A stretch of 64,000 bases of DNA from SAR86 cluster bacterium SAR86E (GCA_000307935.1 AMWX01000002.1:124001-188000); one strand, 5' to 3'. Counted from the first letter of the stretch, positions 19,364 to 28,977 are shown. Translations and numbers: made by a program. The notes: a model not told the origin generated them from the letters alone.

Positions 19364-19453
19364 ATGAAAAGAAAAGTTATTGATCAAGTTGAGCTACTAG
19401 TATTAGTTTCAATATTTATATCGTCTGTATACGCAATATCACCAGTCGTATAG
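19364..19453 (+). CDS. Candidate 29-aa small ORF, signal-peptide-like
   Basis: ATG..TAG encodes MKRKVIDQVELLVLVSIFISSVYAISPVV; AAAGG about 6 nt upstream; promoter and hairpins upstream; not in the ORF track. Confidence 0.4.
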   Translation: MKRKVIDQVELLVLVSIFISSVYAISPVV

Positions 19454-19506
19454 ACTTAACCAGCCCAAACCGTTCCGATGGTTGATACAGGTTGTATAAT
19501 ACTTAT

Positions 19507-20037
19507 ATGAAAAAAAGGCTCATTGTAATTTTCTTACTAGCTTGCTCTTTACATGCAAAATCTGAATGTTCCGGTGCGTTGAACACCTCTATGAAAATAC
19601 TTGATTCAGATTTATCCCAAAATCTATGTCAATATTTTGGAAAAGTTGTTTTGGTAGTAAACGTTGCAAGTAGGTGCGGATACACTTCTCAATACTCCGG
19701 CTTGCAAGCTCTATATGCCAAGCACAAATCCGAAGGCTTGGTAATACTTGGGGTTCCTTCAAGAGATTTTTTTCAAGAATATTCTGATGAATCTAAAGTT
19801 GCTGAATTTTGTAGTACAGAATATGGCGTAACTTTTCCTATGTTCTCAACAGTAAAGGTTAGAGGCAGAAAAGCTCACCCACTTTACAAAAAATTGATTG
19901 CTGAGTCTGGTAATGAGCCAAGATGGAATTTCAATAAATATTTAATTAATAGAGATGGGAAAGTGATTGAGTACTTTAAGTCTAATATCAAACCAGAATC
20001 TAATGAGCTTATTGAAGCGATAAAAGCTGCCCTCTAA
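19507..20037 (+). CDS. Glutathione peroxidase family protein with signal peptide
   Basis: VVLVVNVASRCGYTSQYSGLQALY, GVPSRDFFQEYSDE, RWNFNKYLINRDGKV; Cys at the peroxidatic position; start MKKRLIVIFLLACSLHAKS. Confidence 0.93.
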   Translation: MKKRLIVIFLLACSLHAKSECSGALNTSMKILDSDLSQNLCQYFGKVVLVVNVASRCGYTSQYSGLQALYAKHKSEGLVILGVPSRDFFQEYSDESKVAEFCSTEYGVTFPMFSTVKVRGRKAHPLYKKLIAESGNEPRWNFNKYLINRDGKVIEYFKSNIKPESNELIEAIKAAL

Positions 20038-20675
20038 TCTTCCCCAATTATCACTTTTCCAGGCCTACAGTTTGCAAACACTCCGTTATCTAATACTCCG
20101 GGGATGAGGTTTATTATTTGTTCTATAAAAATTGGATCATTAATATCTAAATCATGTACATCAAGTATTTGATTGCCTTGATCAGTTAAAAAATCTTCTC
20201 TTAGAATAGGTCTGCCTCCAAGTTTTACAAGTTCTCTAGCTACATAACTTCTGCTCTTAATTATGGCCTCAACTGGCAATGGAAAATTGCCTAGGGTTTT
20301 AACAAGCTTTGATCTATCTACAATACAAACAAATTCACGTGCAGCAGATGCAACAATTTTTTCTCTAGTATGAGCGCCACCACCACCTTTAATTAAGTTA
20401 TTTAATGCATCTACTTCGTCAGCTCCATCTACATAAACCAGAATTTCGTTTACATCATTTAGCTCAAACACTTCTATTCCATTTTCTTTTAAAAGGATGG
20501 TAGAAGCTTCGGAGCTAGAGACAGCTCCTTTAAAAAGATTTTTGATTTTACCAAGCTCATCAATAAAATAATTTACCGTTGATCCAGTTCCAACACCTAC
20601 AATAGAGTCTGAATCAATTTTTGGTTTAATCCAGTCTATTGCTTGCATAGCAGCATTTAGTTTTGACTTGCTCAT
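20034..20675 (-). CDS. rpiA: Ribose-5-phosphate isomerase A
   Basis: VGVGTGSTVNYFI, YVDGADEVD, IKGGGGAHTREKIVA. Confidence 0.96.
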   Translation of the reverse strand: MSKSKLNAAMQAIDWIKPKIDSDSIVGVGTGSTVNYFIDELGKIKNLFKGAVSSSEASTILLKENGIEVFELNDVNEILVYVDGADEVDALNNLIKGGGGAHTREKIVASAAREFVCIVDRSKLVKTLGNFPLPVEAIIKSRSYVARELVKLGGRPILREDFLTDQGNQILDVHDLDINDPIFIEQIINLIPGVLDNGVFANCRPGKVIIGED

Positions 20676-20699
20676 TATGGGTATAATACGTAAGTTATC

Positions 20700-22247
20700 A
20701 TGAGACTAAAAATAATAAAAACAGGTTCATTCAGAGCATCTAAAAAATACTTAGATTTAATTTCTAAATCAAAAGTATACGATGTTGCAATAAATACTCC
20801 TATAAGTTTCGCTGGCAATCTGTCTACCAAGCTAGAAAATGAAGTCTTTTTAAAGAGAGAAGACCTGCAACCAATCTTCTCATTCAAAATACGTGGGGCA
20901 TATAATAAAATTTCTAATCTAAGTCTAGATCAGCAAAAAAATGGTGTTATTACAGCCTCTGCTGGAAATCACGCTCAGGGTGTAGCAAATGCTTGTAAGA
21001 ATCTAAAAATACCATGTTTAATTGTAATGCCATTAACAACTCCAGAGATAAAAGTAAAATCTGTTAAAAGATTTGGATCTAAAGTTTTGCTTTATGGCGA
21101 TAATTTTGATGAAGCTTCAAAAAAAGCAATGCAGCTTGCAAAAGATCAGAGTCTTGAGTTTATTGAAGCATTTGATGATCCATATACCATAGCTGGACAA
21201 GGAACAGTTGGAAAAGAAATTTTAGATATTGATAAGGATTTAGATGTAATTTTTGTTCCAGTTGGTGGTGGCGGTTTATTGGCGGGCATAAGTGCATGGG
21301 CAGCTCAAACTCAAAAAAAGACAAAAATTTATGGTGTTGAGGTCGAAGATTCAGCTTGCTTAGCAGAAGCAATAAAAGCAGATAAAAGAGTTCGCCTCAG
21401 GGAAGTTGGATTATTCGCAGATGGCGTTGCAGTAGAGCGCATTGGAAAAAACAACTTTGATGTTATAAAAGAATGTGTTGATGGCGTTATTACTGTGAGC
21501 ATTGATGAGTTATGTGCAGCAGTAAAAGATATTTTTGAAGATACAAGGGTTCTATCCGAGCCTGCAGGCGCTCTTGCTTTAGCAGGGCTTAAAAAATATG
21601 CATCAAAAATTTCAAATAAACGCTTGTTAGCTATTAGCAGCGGGGCAAATGTTAATTTTGAAAGACTTAGCTATATTGTGGAAAGATCAGAGGTTGGAGA
21701 AAATAGAGAAAAACTTTTGAGCATTAAAATCCCAGAAAAACCTGGCAGCTTTCTAAAGCTTTGCAAGGTTTTTGGCCGATCTCAAATTACGGAGTTTAAC
21801 TATAGATTTGCCAATAAAATAAATGCGCATGTTCTTGTAGGAATTAAAACCGAAAACGAAGAGTCGTTCAAAAAAATTAAAAGCAAGCTTGTAATGAGTA
21901 AGTTTAAATTTAATGACTTAACAAAAAATCAAATTTCTAATGACCATCTTCGACATATGGTAGGAGGGCACAAGAGCGTTATTTCTGAAAGAGATTCAGA
22001 GAGGTTATTTAGATGCCAATTCCCAGTGAGACCAGGTGCTTTAATGGGATTCTTAAAGGATTTCGGCTCTAAGTGGAATATTTCATTATTTCATTACAGA
22101 AATCTTGGAGCTGCATTTGCCAATGTATTGATTGGGATTGAGGATAAAAGCAAGTCAAAGAATGCTTTAGAGAAGCATCTTAAATCTTTAGACTACAGCT
22201 TCGTCGAAGAAACAGACAATACAGCTTACAGGGAGTTTTTAAGATAA
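20700..22247 (+). CDS. ilvA: Threonine ammonia-lyase, biosynthetic
   Basis: FLKREDLQPIFSFKIRGAYNKI (PLP lysine), TASAGNHAQGVA, two C-terminal ACT-like domains. Confidence 0.95.
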   Translation: MRLKIIKTGSFRASKKYLDLISKSKVYDVAINTPISFAGNLSTKLENEVFLKREDLQPIFSFKIRGAYNKISNLSLDQQKNGVITASAGNHAQGVANACKNLKIPCLIVMPLTTPEIKVKSVKRFGSKVLLYGDNFDEASKKAMQLAKDQSLEFIEAFDDPYTIAGQGTVGKEILDIDKDLDVIFVPVGGGGLLAGISAWAAQTQKKTKIYGVEVEDSACLAEAIKADKRVRLREVGLFADGVAVERIGKNNFDVIKECVDGVITVSIDELCAAVKDIFEDTRVLSEPAGALALAGLKKYASKISNKRLLAISSGANVNFERLSYIVERSEVGENREKLLSIKIPEKPGSFLKLCKVFGRSQITEFNYRFANKINAHVLVGIKTENEESFKKIKSKLVMSKFKFNDLTKNQISNDHLRHMVGGHKSVISERDSERLFRCQFPVRPGALMGFLKDFGSKWNISLFHYRNLGAAFANVLIGIEDKSKSKNALEKHLKSLDYSFVEETDNTAYREFLR

Positions 22248-23368
22248 TGATACGAGAATTTGAAATTTTTATCCCAGATGAAAAAATTGAACTTTTAAAT
22301 CAAAAGATTGATTTAACTAGATGGCCTGATGAAATTAATGATGAAAGGTGGACTTTAGGTACAAAAAAATCATATTTACAAGACGCAGTTCAAAATTGGA
22401 GAAATAGTTTTGACTGGAGGAAGCATGAAGCTAAACTCAATGAAGCTGGCAGTTACAAATTTAAAACTGAATCAGGGCTTGAACTCCACTACTTGCATAA
22501 AAAATCAGGCTCAAAAAATGCAATTCCATTATTACTGACACATGGTTGGCCCGGAAGTGTACAGGAATTTCTTAAGATTATGCCTTTATTAATGAATGGA
22601 AAGGATGGAATAGGATTCGATGTAGTCTGCCCAGCTATTCCAGGATATGGATTTTCAGATAAACCAAGCGAGCAAGGAATGAATGCTAAAGAGGTTGCTA
22701 AACTTGAAAATGAACTAATGCTTGCTTTGGGATACAAAAAATACATTGCTCAAGGGGGTGATTGGGGTTCAATGATAACTAAATGGATAGCAGAACTATT
22801 TCCAGAAAACTGCATAGGTATCCATTTAAACTTAGTCATAGCCTTTCCACCCGATGGACAAGATCCAATGGAGGGAGTGTCAGCCGAAGAAGCTGAGGGA
22901 ATGAAAAATATAGAAAAATATCAAGCAACAGGATATGGATATTTTGCAATTCAAAGTACTAAGCCTCAAACAGTTGGTTATGGCTTAAATGATTCTCCTG
23001 TTGGTCTGGCTGCCTGGATTATTGAGAAATTTCATGGCTGGACAAAAGATAATACAGACAAACTAGTTGTTTCACTGGATGAGATTCTAGCCATTGTATC
23101 TCTGTACTGGTATACAGAATCTATCACATCCTCGGCAAGATTTTATTATGAGAATGGCCCATTGGGATTTACATTTAATCCAGTATCTCAGCCAATGGCC
23201 GGAGCTATTTTTAAAAATGAAATTGCAAGACCGCCAAGAGTTTGGGCGGAAAAAATCTATAATATTGTCCAATGGAATCAATATTCAGGCGGGCACTTTG
23301 CTGCATTAGAGAATCCAGAAATCCTTTCAGATGATATTTTTAGCTTTGCTGCAAAATTAGAAATTTAA
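22247..23368 (+). CDS. Epoxide hydrolase (EHN N-terminal domain, alpha/beta hydrolase)
   Basis: LLTHGWPGSVQEFLKI, AQGGDWGSMITKW, SGGHFAALENPE. Confidence 0.92.
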   Translation: MIREFEIFIPDEKIELLNQKIDLTRWPDEINDERWTLGTKKSYLQDAVQNWRNSFDWRKHEAKLNEAGSYKFKTESGLELHYLHKKSGSKNAIPLLLTHGWPGSVQEFLKIMPLLMNGKDGIGFDVVCPAIPGYGFSDKPSEQGMNAKEVAKLENELMLALGYKKYIAQGGDWGSMITKWIAELFPENCIGIHLNLVIAFPPDGQDPMEGVSAEEAEGMKNIEKYQATGYGYFAIQSTKPQTVGYGLNDSPVGLAAWIIEKFHGWTKDNTDKLVVSLDEILAIVSLYWYTESITSSARFYYENGPLGFTFNPVSQPMAGAIFKNEIARPPRVWAEKIYNIVQWNQYSGGHFAALENPEILSDDIFSFAAKLEI

Positions 23369-23384
23369 AAAATAAATTCTCCTA

Positions 23385-23951
23385 TCAAGAAAATTTTTTA
23401 CTTTGTTGTTCAGAAAAAACAATATCTAGTTTTATATCATGCGATTCATTGATGGAGTCATCGATAAATTGAAAATCATAAATTAAGCCAATCAGCAGAG
23501 GTCTATTATTTCTTTCCATGACAGATTCCAAAAATCTGTCATAGTAACCCCCACCATATCCAAGCCTATAGCCGTTTTTATCCACACCAACTGTTGGAAT
23601 AATAATGACCTCATGATCAATTGGTTTTACTTTGTCCCCGTCTGATGGCTCGAAAATATCATATTTATTTTTTCTGAGTTTCTTAAAATCTTTGGGAGCA
23701 ATTAAACTCATTGAATGATTTGGCTCAACTTTTGGAAAGGTCGTTAAGAGATTTTTTTTCAATCTTATATTGGTAAGGGTTGCTAGATCGACCTCATTAT
23801 TTACAGAAAAGTAACTTCCTAGAGTTGTGATAGCGGTCAAGTTTAATCCTAAGTCAGCATTTCTAAGAATTGTTTTTGAGAGGTTTGAGAGTTCGGATAA
23901 CCCTAAAGTATTTCTTTTTTGGAGGATAGATTGTCTATATGTCGTTTTCAC
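23385..23951 (-). CDS. fau: 5-formyltetrahydrofolate cyclo-ligase
   Basis: YGGGYYDRFL, VIIIPTVGVDKNGYRLG; GTG at 23951 gives MKTTYRQSILQKRNTLG (track start 23978 would overlap 6S RNA). Confidence 0.92.
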   Translation of the reverse strand: MKTTYRQSILQKRNTLGLSELSNLSKTILRNADLGLNLTAITTLGSYFSVNNEVDLATLTNIRLKKNLLTTFPKVEPNHSMSLIAPKDFKKLRKNKYDIFEPSDGDKVKPIDHEVIIIPTVGVDKNGYRLGYGGGYYDRFLESVMERNNRPLLIGLIYDFQFIDDSINESHDIKLDIVFSEQQSKKFS

Positions 23952-23969
23952 ATTTGTGTTAACTAAAAA

Positions 23970-24134
23970 CCAATTCACCGCTACTCATCGTTACCTGAAC
24001 CGAAAGCTCAGGTGGTGAAGCTCATACTGCATCAGGCTTCCCTCAATGGTAATGCACAACAACAGCAGTGGAAAATCACCTTTAAATATATTATCGGTTC
24101 AAAGAATCTCGATAAGTTGGCGAATGAACCAGTC
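23970..24134 (-). ncRNA. ssrS: 6S RNA
   Basis: Minus-strand GAACCGATA..GAAGCCTGATGCAGTATGAGCTTCACCACCTGAGCTTTCGGTTCAGGTAACG resembles the E. coli 6S segments CGAUA..GAAGCCUUAAAACUGC..UUCACCUUGAACC..GGGUUCAAGGGUUA; closing stem AUUCGCC/GGUGAAU; TATAAT on the minus strand (24141-24146) upstream of the 5' end; zapA-ssrS-fau synteny. Confidence 0.88.
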
Positions 24135-24177
24135 AAATTGATTATAAATCAGTTGATATCAAAAAGAGAAGACTATT

Positions 24178-24447
24178 TTAATTTAGGGACTTCTCAATCT
24201 CTGAAACAAGGCTATTTAGGTTTCGTTCATCTCCCTCAGAGAGGGCGGCACCCTCTTGAGGAAGTTGACTTTTAAAAGCCAAATCTAGGCTTGTCAAAAT
24301 TAATGCATTTGATTTATCTGGAATTGAATCTATTTGCTTATTTAATATTTCAGCTGCTTTGATAAGGCCTTCTTTATCTTTTGGCGGACAAGCAATTGAT
24401 ATTTTTTTGCCCATAATCATTAGTTCTAAAACTTCTTTATTGCCCAT
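24178..24447 (-). CDS. zapA: Cell division protein ZapA
   Basis: LELMIMGKKISIACPPKDKEGLIKAAEILNKQID; next to 6S/fau. Confidence 0.88.
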   Translation of the reverse strand: MGNKEVLELMIMGKKISIACPPKDKEGLIKAAEILNKQIDSIPDKSNALILTSLDLAFKSQLPQEGAALSEGDERNLNSLVSEIEKSLN

Positions 24448-24649
24448 TTGATTTAATAACTTTTGCTAGCTTTGAATTAACCTTTTCAAGCTTCTTGATT
24501 TCATTTGCTTGAACAAGTTTATGTTTCTTCCATTCTCTCTCTTTTTTAATGTACGCATTAATTATGCCCTTTTGCTCATTAAATCTTTTTAAAAGCTTTT
24601 CGGTGCTTTTGATTAAATTATTGATAGAACTTTTTGAATTATCACTCAT
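24437..24649 (-). CDS. Small coiled-coil protein (TIGR02449/ZapB-like)
   Basis: 70 aa, Lys/Glu-rich helical, upstream of and overlapping zapA. Confidence 0.6.
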   Translation of the reverse strand: MSDNSKSSINNLIKSTEKLLKRFNEQKGIINAYIKKEREWKKHKLVQANEIKKLEKVNSKLAKVIKSNGQ

Positions 24650-24720
24650 ATGAATATACTAAGTTTAAGTCTTAGTATGTAAATAGGGAAGTTTGAAAAA
24701 GAAAAGAGTAGAATGAGCAC

Positions 24721-26016
24721 ATGAAAAACAGATATTTAGAACGACGAAATAAATTGGGTTCAATGTTACCTAAAAACTCTGCTGTGGTTATCGCAGGCGC
24801 TTCAACACAATACAGAAACGCAGATTCATCACATGCTTTTAGGCAAGATAGCAATTTCTGGTATTTAAGTGGATTTAATGAAGCTGAATCAACATTGGTG
24901 CTTTTAGTTAATGAAAAAAATAATGTTCAATCTATTGCTTTTGTTCCAGAAAAAGATGAATTAAAAGAAATTTGGGATGGTTACCGAGCTGGACCAGAAG
25001 GCGCTATGAAAGATCACGGCTTTGATCTTGCTTTCAACAATACCGAAATTGATCATAGATTGCCTGACTTATTGGCTGGCCATAACCAGGTTTTTTATCC
25101 TGTTGGAAAGAGCAAGACATTGGATGCTGATATTATTGAATGGATTAAATCTACTAAATCAAAAGATAGGCACAGTTCAGCCATTGATATTGCCGATGCA
25201 TCATCCAAAGTTGGCAATCAAAGACTTATCAAGGATGAAGACGAAATTAAAATAATGAAAAAGGCTTGTCAAATCTCTGCTGAGGCTCATGTTGAGGCGA
25301 TGAAATTTGTAAAGCCAGGAATGACAGAGCAAGAGATGGAGGCATTTTACCAGTATGAATTCTCGAAAAGAGGAGGGCGTTTTTCTGCCTACACGCCCAT
25401 CGTAGCTGGTGGTGAAAATGCTTGCGTTCTTCACTACGTAGAAAACTCAAAACCACTAAAAGATAGCGAGTTGCTTCTGGTTGATGCTGGATGTGAATTT
25501 GAATTATATGCCTCAGATATTACTAGAACCTATCCAATTAACGGTAAGTTTACTTCTCCACAACTAGCTATTTATGAAGTTGTTTTAGAGGCTCAATTGA
25601 AAAGTATTGAAGCAATTTCTACAAATAATAACGTTATGGATGCGCAAATAATTTCAGAAAAGGTAATTACTCAGGGGCTAATTGATCTTGGAATATTGAA
25701 GGGTTCAATGGAAGAACTTCATGCGTCTGGAGCTTTCAAGGACTTTTATATGCATAAAATAGGCCATTGGTTGGGCATAGATGTTCATGATGCTGGTGAC
25801 TACATGGAAGATGGCGATTACATGAATTTCAAGCCTGGAATGGTTACCACGGTTGAGCCCGGCATCTATATTTCATCATCTGCAGAGGTTGAAGATAAGT
25901 GGAAAGGAATAGGCATTAGAATTGAAGATGATATTTTAGTGACCGCTGAGGGCAATGAAAATCTAACTGCTTTTGTTCCTTCTGATCCTAAAGAGATTGA
26001 AGCATTAATGGCTTAA
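24721..26016 (+). CDS. pepP: Xaa-Pro aminopeptidase
   Basis: RNADSSHAFRQDSNFWYLSGFNE, LLVDAGCEFELYASDITRTYP, MHKIGHWLGIDVHD, MVTTVEPGIYI. Confidence 0.96.
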   Translation: MKNRYLERRNKLGSMLPKNSAVVIAGASTQYRNADSSHAFRQDSNFWYLSGFNEAESTLVLLVNEKNNVQSIAFVPEKDELKEIWDGYRAGPEGAMKDHGFDLAFNNTEIDHRLPDLLAGHNQVFYPVGKSKTLDADIIEWIKSTKSKDRHSSAIDIADASSKVGNQRLIKDEDEIKIMKKACQISAEAHVEAMKFVKPGMTEQEMEAFYQYEFSKRGGRFSAYTPIVAGGENACVLHYVENSKPLKDSELLLVDAGCEFELYASDITRTYPINGKFTSPQLAIYEVVLEAQLKSIEAISTNNNVMDAQIISEKVITQGLIDLGILKGSMEELHASGAFKDFYMHKIGHWLGIDVHDAGDYMEDGDYMNFKPGMVTTVEPGIYISSSAEVEDKWKGIGIRIEDDILVTAEGNENLTAFVPSDPKEIEALMA

Positions 26017-26023
26017 AACTTTT

Positions 26024-27172
26024 ATGTCTCAATCTGTATTGATTTCTGGGGGAGGGATTGTAGGATCCTTTCTAGGTCTTGAGCTTGAGGCAAGAGAAAT
26101 ACCTTTTAAGATTATTGAAAAAAAACCTTTTGCTTCTTCAGGAAACGATCACATCAGGTCTTTAACATTAAACTTAAGCGCTAGTGAAAGACTTGATTAT
26201 CTCGGAGTTAAAACTGCCTCTTCTGTCATTCAAAGAATGAAGATATTTGATGGTTCTGGATCTGGCAAATTATCATTTAATTGCGATGAAGCCAATATTG
26301 ATTATTTGGCGAAGGTTTTTAGTTTTAACGATTTAAGAGAAGCTTTGATTAAAAAGGTTGAAAGCTCAATATCTATTGGCGATGAGATCACTTCTTTTGA
26401 ATCAATGGAATCAGGCATTCAGGCCTCTCTAAGTAATGGCTCGACCTTAGAAACTAACCTTCTCGTAATTGCTGAAGGCAGAAATTCCACTCTGGCAAAG
26501 TCTATAGCTTCAGAAAATTTTTCTAAAGATTATGAACAGGTAGCTAAAACATTCCTGGTTGATATTCCAGAATTGAATGCTCAAGAGGCGATTCAAGTGT
26601 TTCATGAAAAAGAAATTTTTGCATTAATGCCATATAAGAATGACGCTGAGACAAATCAATTCTCAGTAGTCTGGTCTATGCCAAAAGAGCTTGCTCATGA
26701 TTTAACATTAGACAATCTTTCGACTCACTTACAAAAGTTTGAAAAAAAATTGTCTTGTAAAATACAAGCAACTAGCGAATTACTCTCATTCCCGCTTTCA
26801 GCTCATCACCTTGATGAATACTGTGATCAAGGTGTTTGTGTAATCGCTGATGCAGCTCATACCATTCATCCTTTAGCAGGCCAAGGTATTAATTTGGGTA
26901 TTTCGGATGCGATTATCCTTGCTGAAGAAATTGAGCGAGCAATTAGCGCAGACAAAGATATTGGCCAATTAGCTTTTTTAAAGAAATACGAGCTTAGAAG
27001 AAAAACACTAAATGCATCAATGATTAGGGGAGTCGATTTACTCTTTAATCTTTTCCAACAAGATAATCCATATCTCAGATTAGGTCGTAACTCTGGTTTG
27101 AAGGTGGTAGACAAGCTTGGCTTTTTAAAGAAAAATTTTATTTTGCATGCATCTGGCGTTCAAAAAATTTAA
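26024..27172 (+). CDS. ubiH: UbiH/UbiF-family FAD-dependent hydroxylase
   Basis: ISGGGIVGSFLGLEL, VIADAAHTIHPLAGQGINLGISDA; downstream of pepP. Confidence 0.88.
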   Translation: MSQSVLISGGGIVGSFLGLELEAREIPFKIIEKKPFASSGNDHIRSLTLNLSASERLDYLGVKTASSVIQRMKIFDGSGSGKLSFNCDEANIDYLAKVFSFNDLREALIKKVESSISIGDEITSFESMESGIQASLSNGSTLETNLLVIAEGRNSTLAKSIASENFSKDYEQVAKTFLVDIPELNAQEAIQVFHEKEIFALMPYKNDAETNQFSVVWSMPKELAHDLTLDNLSTHLQKFEKKLSCKIQATSELLSFPLSAHHLDEYCDQGVCVIADAAHTIHPLAGQGINLGISDAIILAEEIERAISADKDIGQLAFLKKYELRRKTLNASMIRGVDLLFNLFQQDNPYLRLGRNSGLKVVDKLGFLKKNFILHASGVQKI

Positions 27173-27177
27173 AAAGG

Positions 27178-27777
27178 TTATTTTTGATCCCAGTAAGAAA
27201 CCCCTAATTCTTTCAACAGTTCAACCACTTCATGTATGGGCAAGCCCACAATATTGGGGTAACTACCATTTATTTTTTTTATAAACGCAGATCCGTAGCC
27301 TTGAATTCCATAACTGCCCGCTTTATCGAACGGCTCCTGGGTTTTGCAATATTCTTTGCAATCATCTTCAGTTAACTTTGCAAACTCAACATCTGATGAA
27401 ACACTGATAGTGTGAAACTTAGCTTGCTCTTTATTTATTATCCCAACAGTCACAGCAGTTATAACTATGTGAGTCTTGTTAGAGAGTTTTAGAAGCATGG
27501 CAATGGCATCAGATTCTGATTCTGGTTTCCCAAAAATCTTATCTCCTAAGACGACAATGGTATCAGCAGCAAGCACTGGAAAAGAAGGCATGTCCTCAGT
27601 TATAACCTTGCAAACACCTTCCTGACATTTCAATACTGATAATGCTCTGACATTTTCTTGAGAAGAATTAGAGCTATTAATGTTTTCATCAACCTCAATA
27701 TCGATGATTTTATGTTCGATACCAACTTGCTGCAAAAGCTCAGTTCTTCGAGGCGATTTGGAGGCAAGATAGATCAT
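27178..27777 (-). CDS. Maf-family nucleoside triphosphate pyrophosphatase
   Basis: IYLASKSPRRTELLQQVGI, VLAADTIVVLGDKIFGKP, GIQGYGSAFIKKINGSYPNIVGLPI. Confidence 0.95.
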   Translation of the reverse strand: MIYLASKSPRRTELLQQVGIEHKIIDIEVDENINSSNSSQENVRALSVLKCQEGVCKVITEDMPSFPVLAADTIVVLGDKIFGKPESESDAIAMLLKLSNKTHIVITAVTVGIINKEQAKFHTISVSSDVEFAKLTEDDCKEYCKTQEPFDKAGSYGIQGYGSAFIKKINGSYPNIVGLPIHEVVELLKELGVSYWDQK

Positions 27778-27804
27778 CCATTACAATTTTAACAGGAGAA
27801 CAAT

Positions 27805-28686
27805 ATGACCAATCAAAAAAAAAGAGTAATTTTAGTAACAGGAGCCAGCAGGGGAGTAGGCAAAGGTATTGCTGAAGGAATGGCCAGAAAGGGAGATATT
27901 ATTATTTGTGCCGCCAGAAGCCAAAAAAAAGGTTCAACCGTCCAACAATTTGGCTTTGAGATTCAAAGCAGTCTTGATGAAACAGTTAAAAAAATTAAGG
28001 TAAAGGGTGCAAATGGTATTGCCTATCCAATTGATCTAAACAATCAAAAAGAAATTTTAGAACTGTCTGGTTATATTAAAAAAGAGTTCGGTAGGCTAGA
28101 TCTGCTTATTCACTCTGCTTGCCAGATTCATGATGATCTAGTCCAGCCTAAACCTTATTGGGAAAAATCTGTTGATCTTTGGTCTGTGATGGATGTTGGG
28201 CTCAAGTCTAATTATTTACTGTCCCATGCATTGACTCCTTTGATGATTGAAAGCAAAGGCAAGTTAATAGTTCAGATTTCTTCTCATGGAGCCATGTGCT
28301 ATATGCATGGGCCCATATATGGAGCACAAAAAGCCGGAATAGATAAAATGGCATTTGATATGGCCTATGATCTAAAGTCTCATGATATTTGTTCATTATC
28401 TTTGTGGTCTGGAATAGTAAAAGATGAGAAAACTCAGAAGGTGAGCGAAATGCATGGAGAGCAATATGCTGAGTTTTTGAAGGGCGCTGCCAGTCAAGAG
28501 TACGCGGGCTTGGTGATTAACAAGCTATATGATGATCCAAAACTTATGACATTGTCAGGAAAAACCCTACTGGCTGCAGAAGCTGGAAACCAATATGGAG
28601 TTGAAGATATAGATGGTTGCTCTCCTAAGAGCGATAGAGAAACACTAGGTGGGCCTAGAGAATTTTCAAAAGCAGTGGTTTATTAG
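27805..28686 (+). CDS. SDR-family oxidoreductase
   Basis: VTGASRGVGKGIA Rossmann motif, YGAQKAGIDKMA (YxxxK). Confidence 0.9.
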   Translation: MTNQKKRVILVTGASRGVGKGIAEGMARKGDIIICAARSQKKGSTVQQFGFEIQSSLDETVKKIKVKGANGIAYPIDLNNQKEILELSGYIKKEFGRLDLLIHSACQIHDDLVQPKPYWEKSVDLWSVMDVGLKSNYLLSHALTPLMIESKGKLIVQISSHGAMCYMHGPIYGAQKAGIDKMAFDMAYDLKSHDICSLSLWSGIVKDEKTQKVSEMHGEQYAEFLKGAASQEYAGLVINKLYDDPKLMTLSGKTLLAAEAGNQYGVEDIDGCSPKSDRETLGGPREFSKAVVY

Positions 28687-28923
28687 TTAGACTTTTTCGC
28701 CGCGAGATCTCATATCTTTGAGGACCTCATCAATGCCTTTTTTATCTATGATGCGCATGCCTTTAGTGGATAGCTTTAAGGTTACAAACCTGTTTTCTGA
28801 CTCAACCCAAAATTTATGTGTATGGAGGTTAGGAAAGAACTTCCTTTTCACTCGGTTATTCGCATGGGAAACGTGATTACCGCTTTGTGGCATCTTCCCT
28901 GTTACTTGACATACTTTACTCAT
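28687..28923 (-). CDS. rpmB: 50S ribosomal protein L28
   Basis: [34 protein letters not shown]. Confidence 0.97.
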   Translation of the reverse strand: MSKVCQVTGKMPQSGNHVSHANNRVKRKFFPNLHTHKFWVESENRFVTLKLSTKGMRIIDKKGIDEVLKDMRSRGEKV

Positions 28924-28977
28924 AGAAACGCGATTTTATAGGACATAGAGAGTCTTAGCAAGATAGAATTAACAAGA

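Noticed and set aside
24012-24275. 87-aa plus-strand ORF between fau and zapA
   Set aside because: It runs through the predicted 6S RNA and into zapA antisense; no protein-like conservation recognised.
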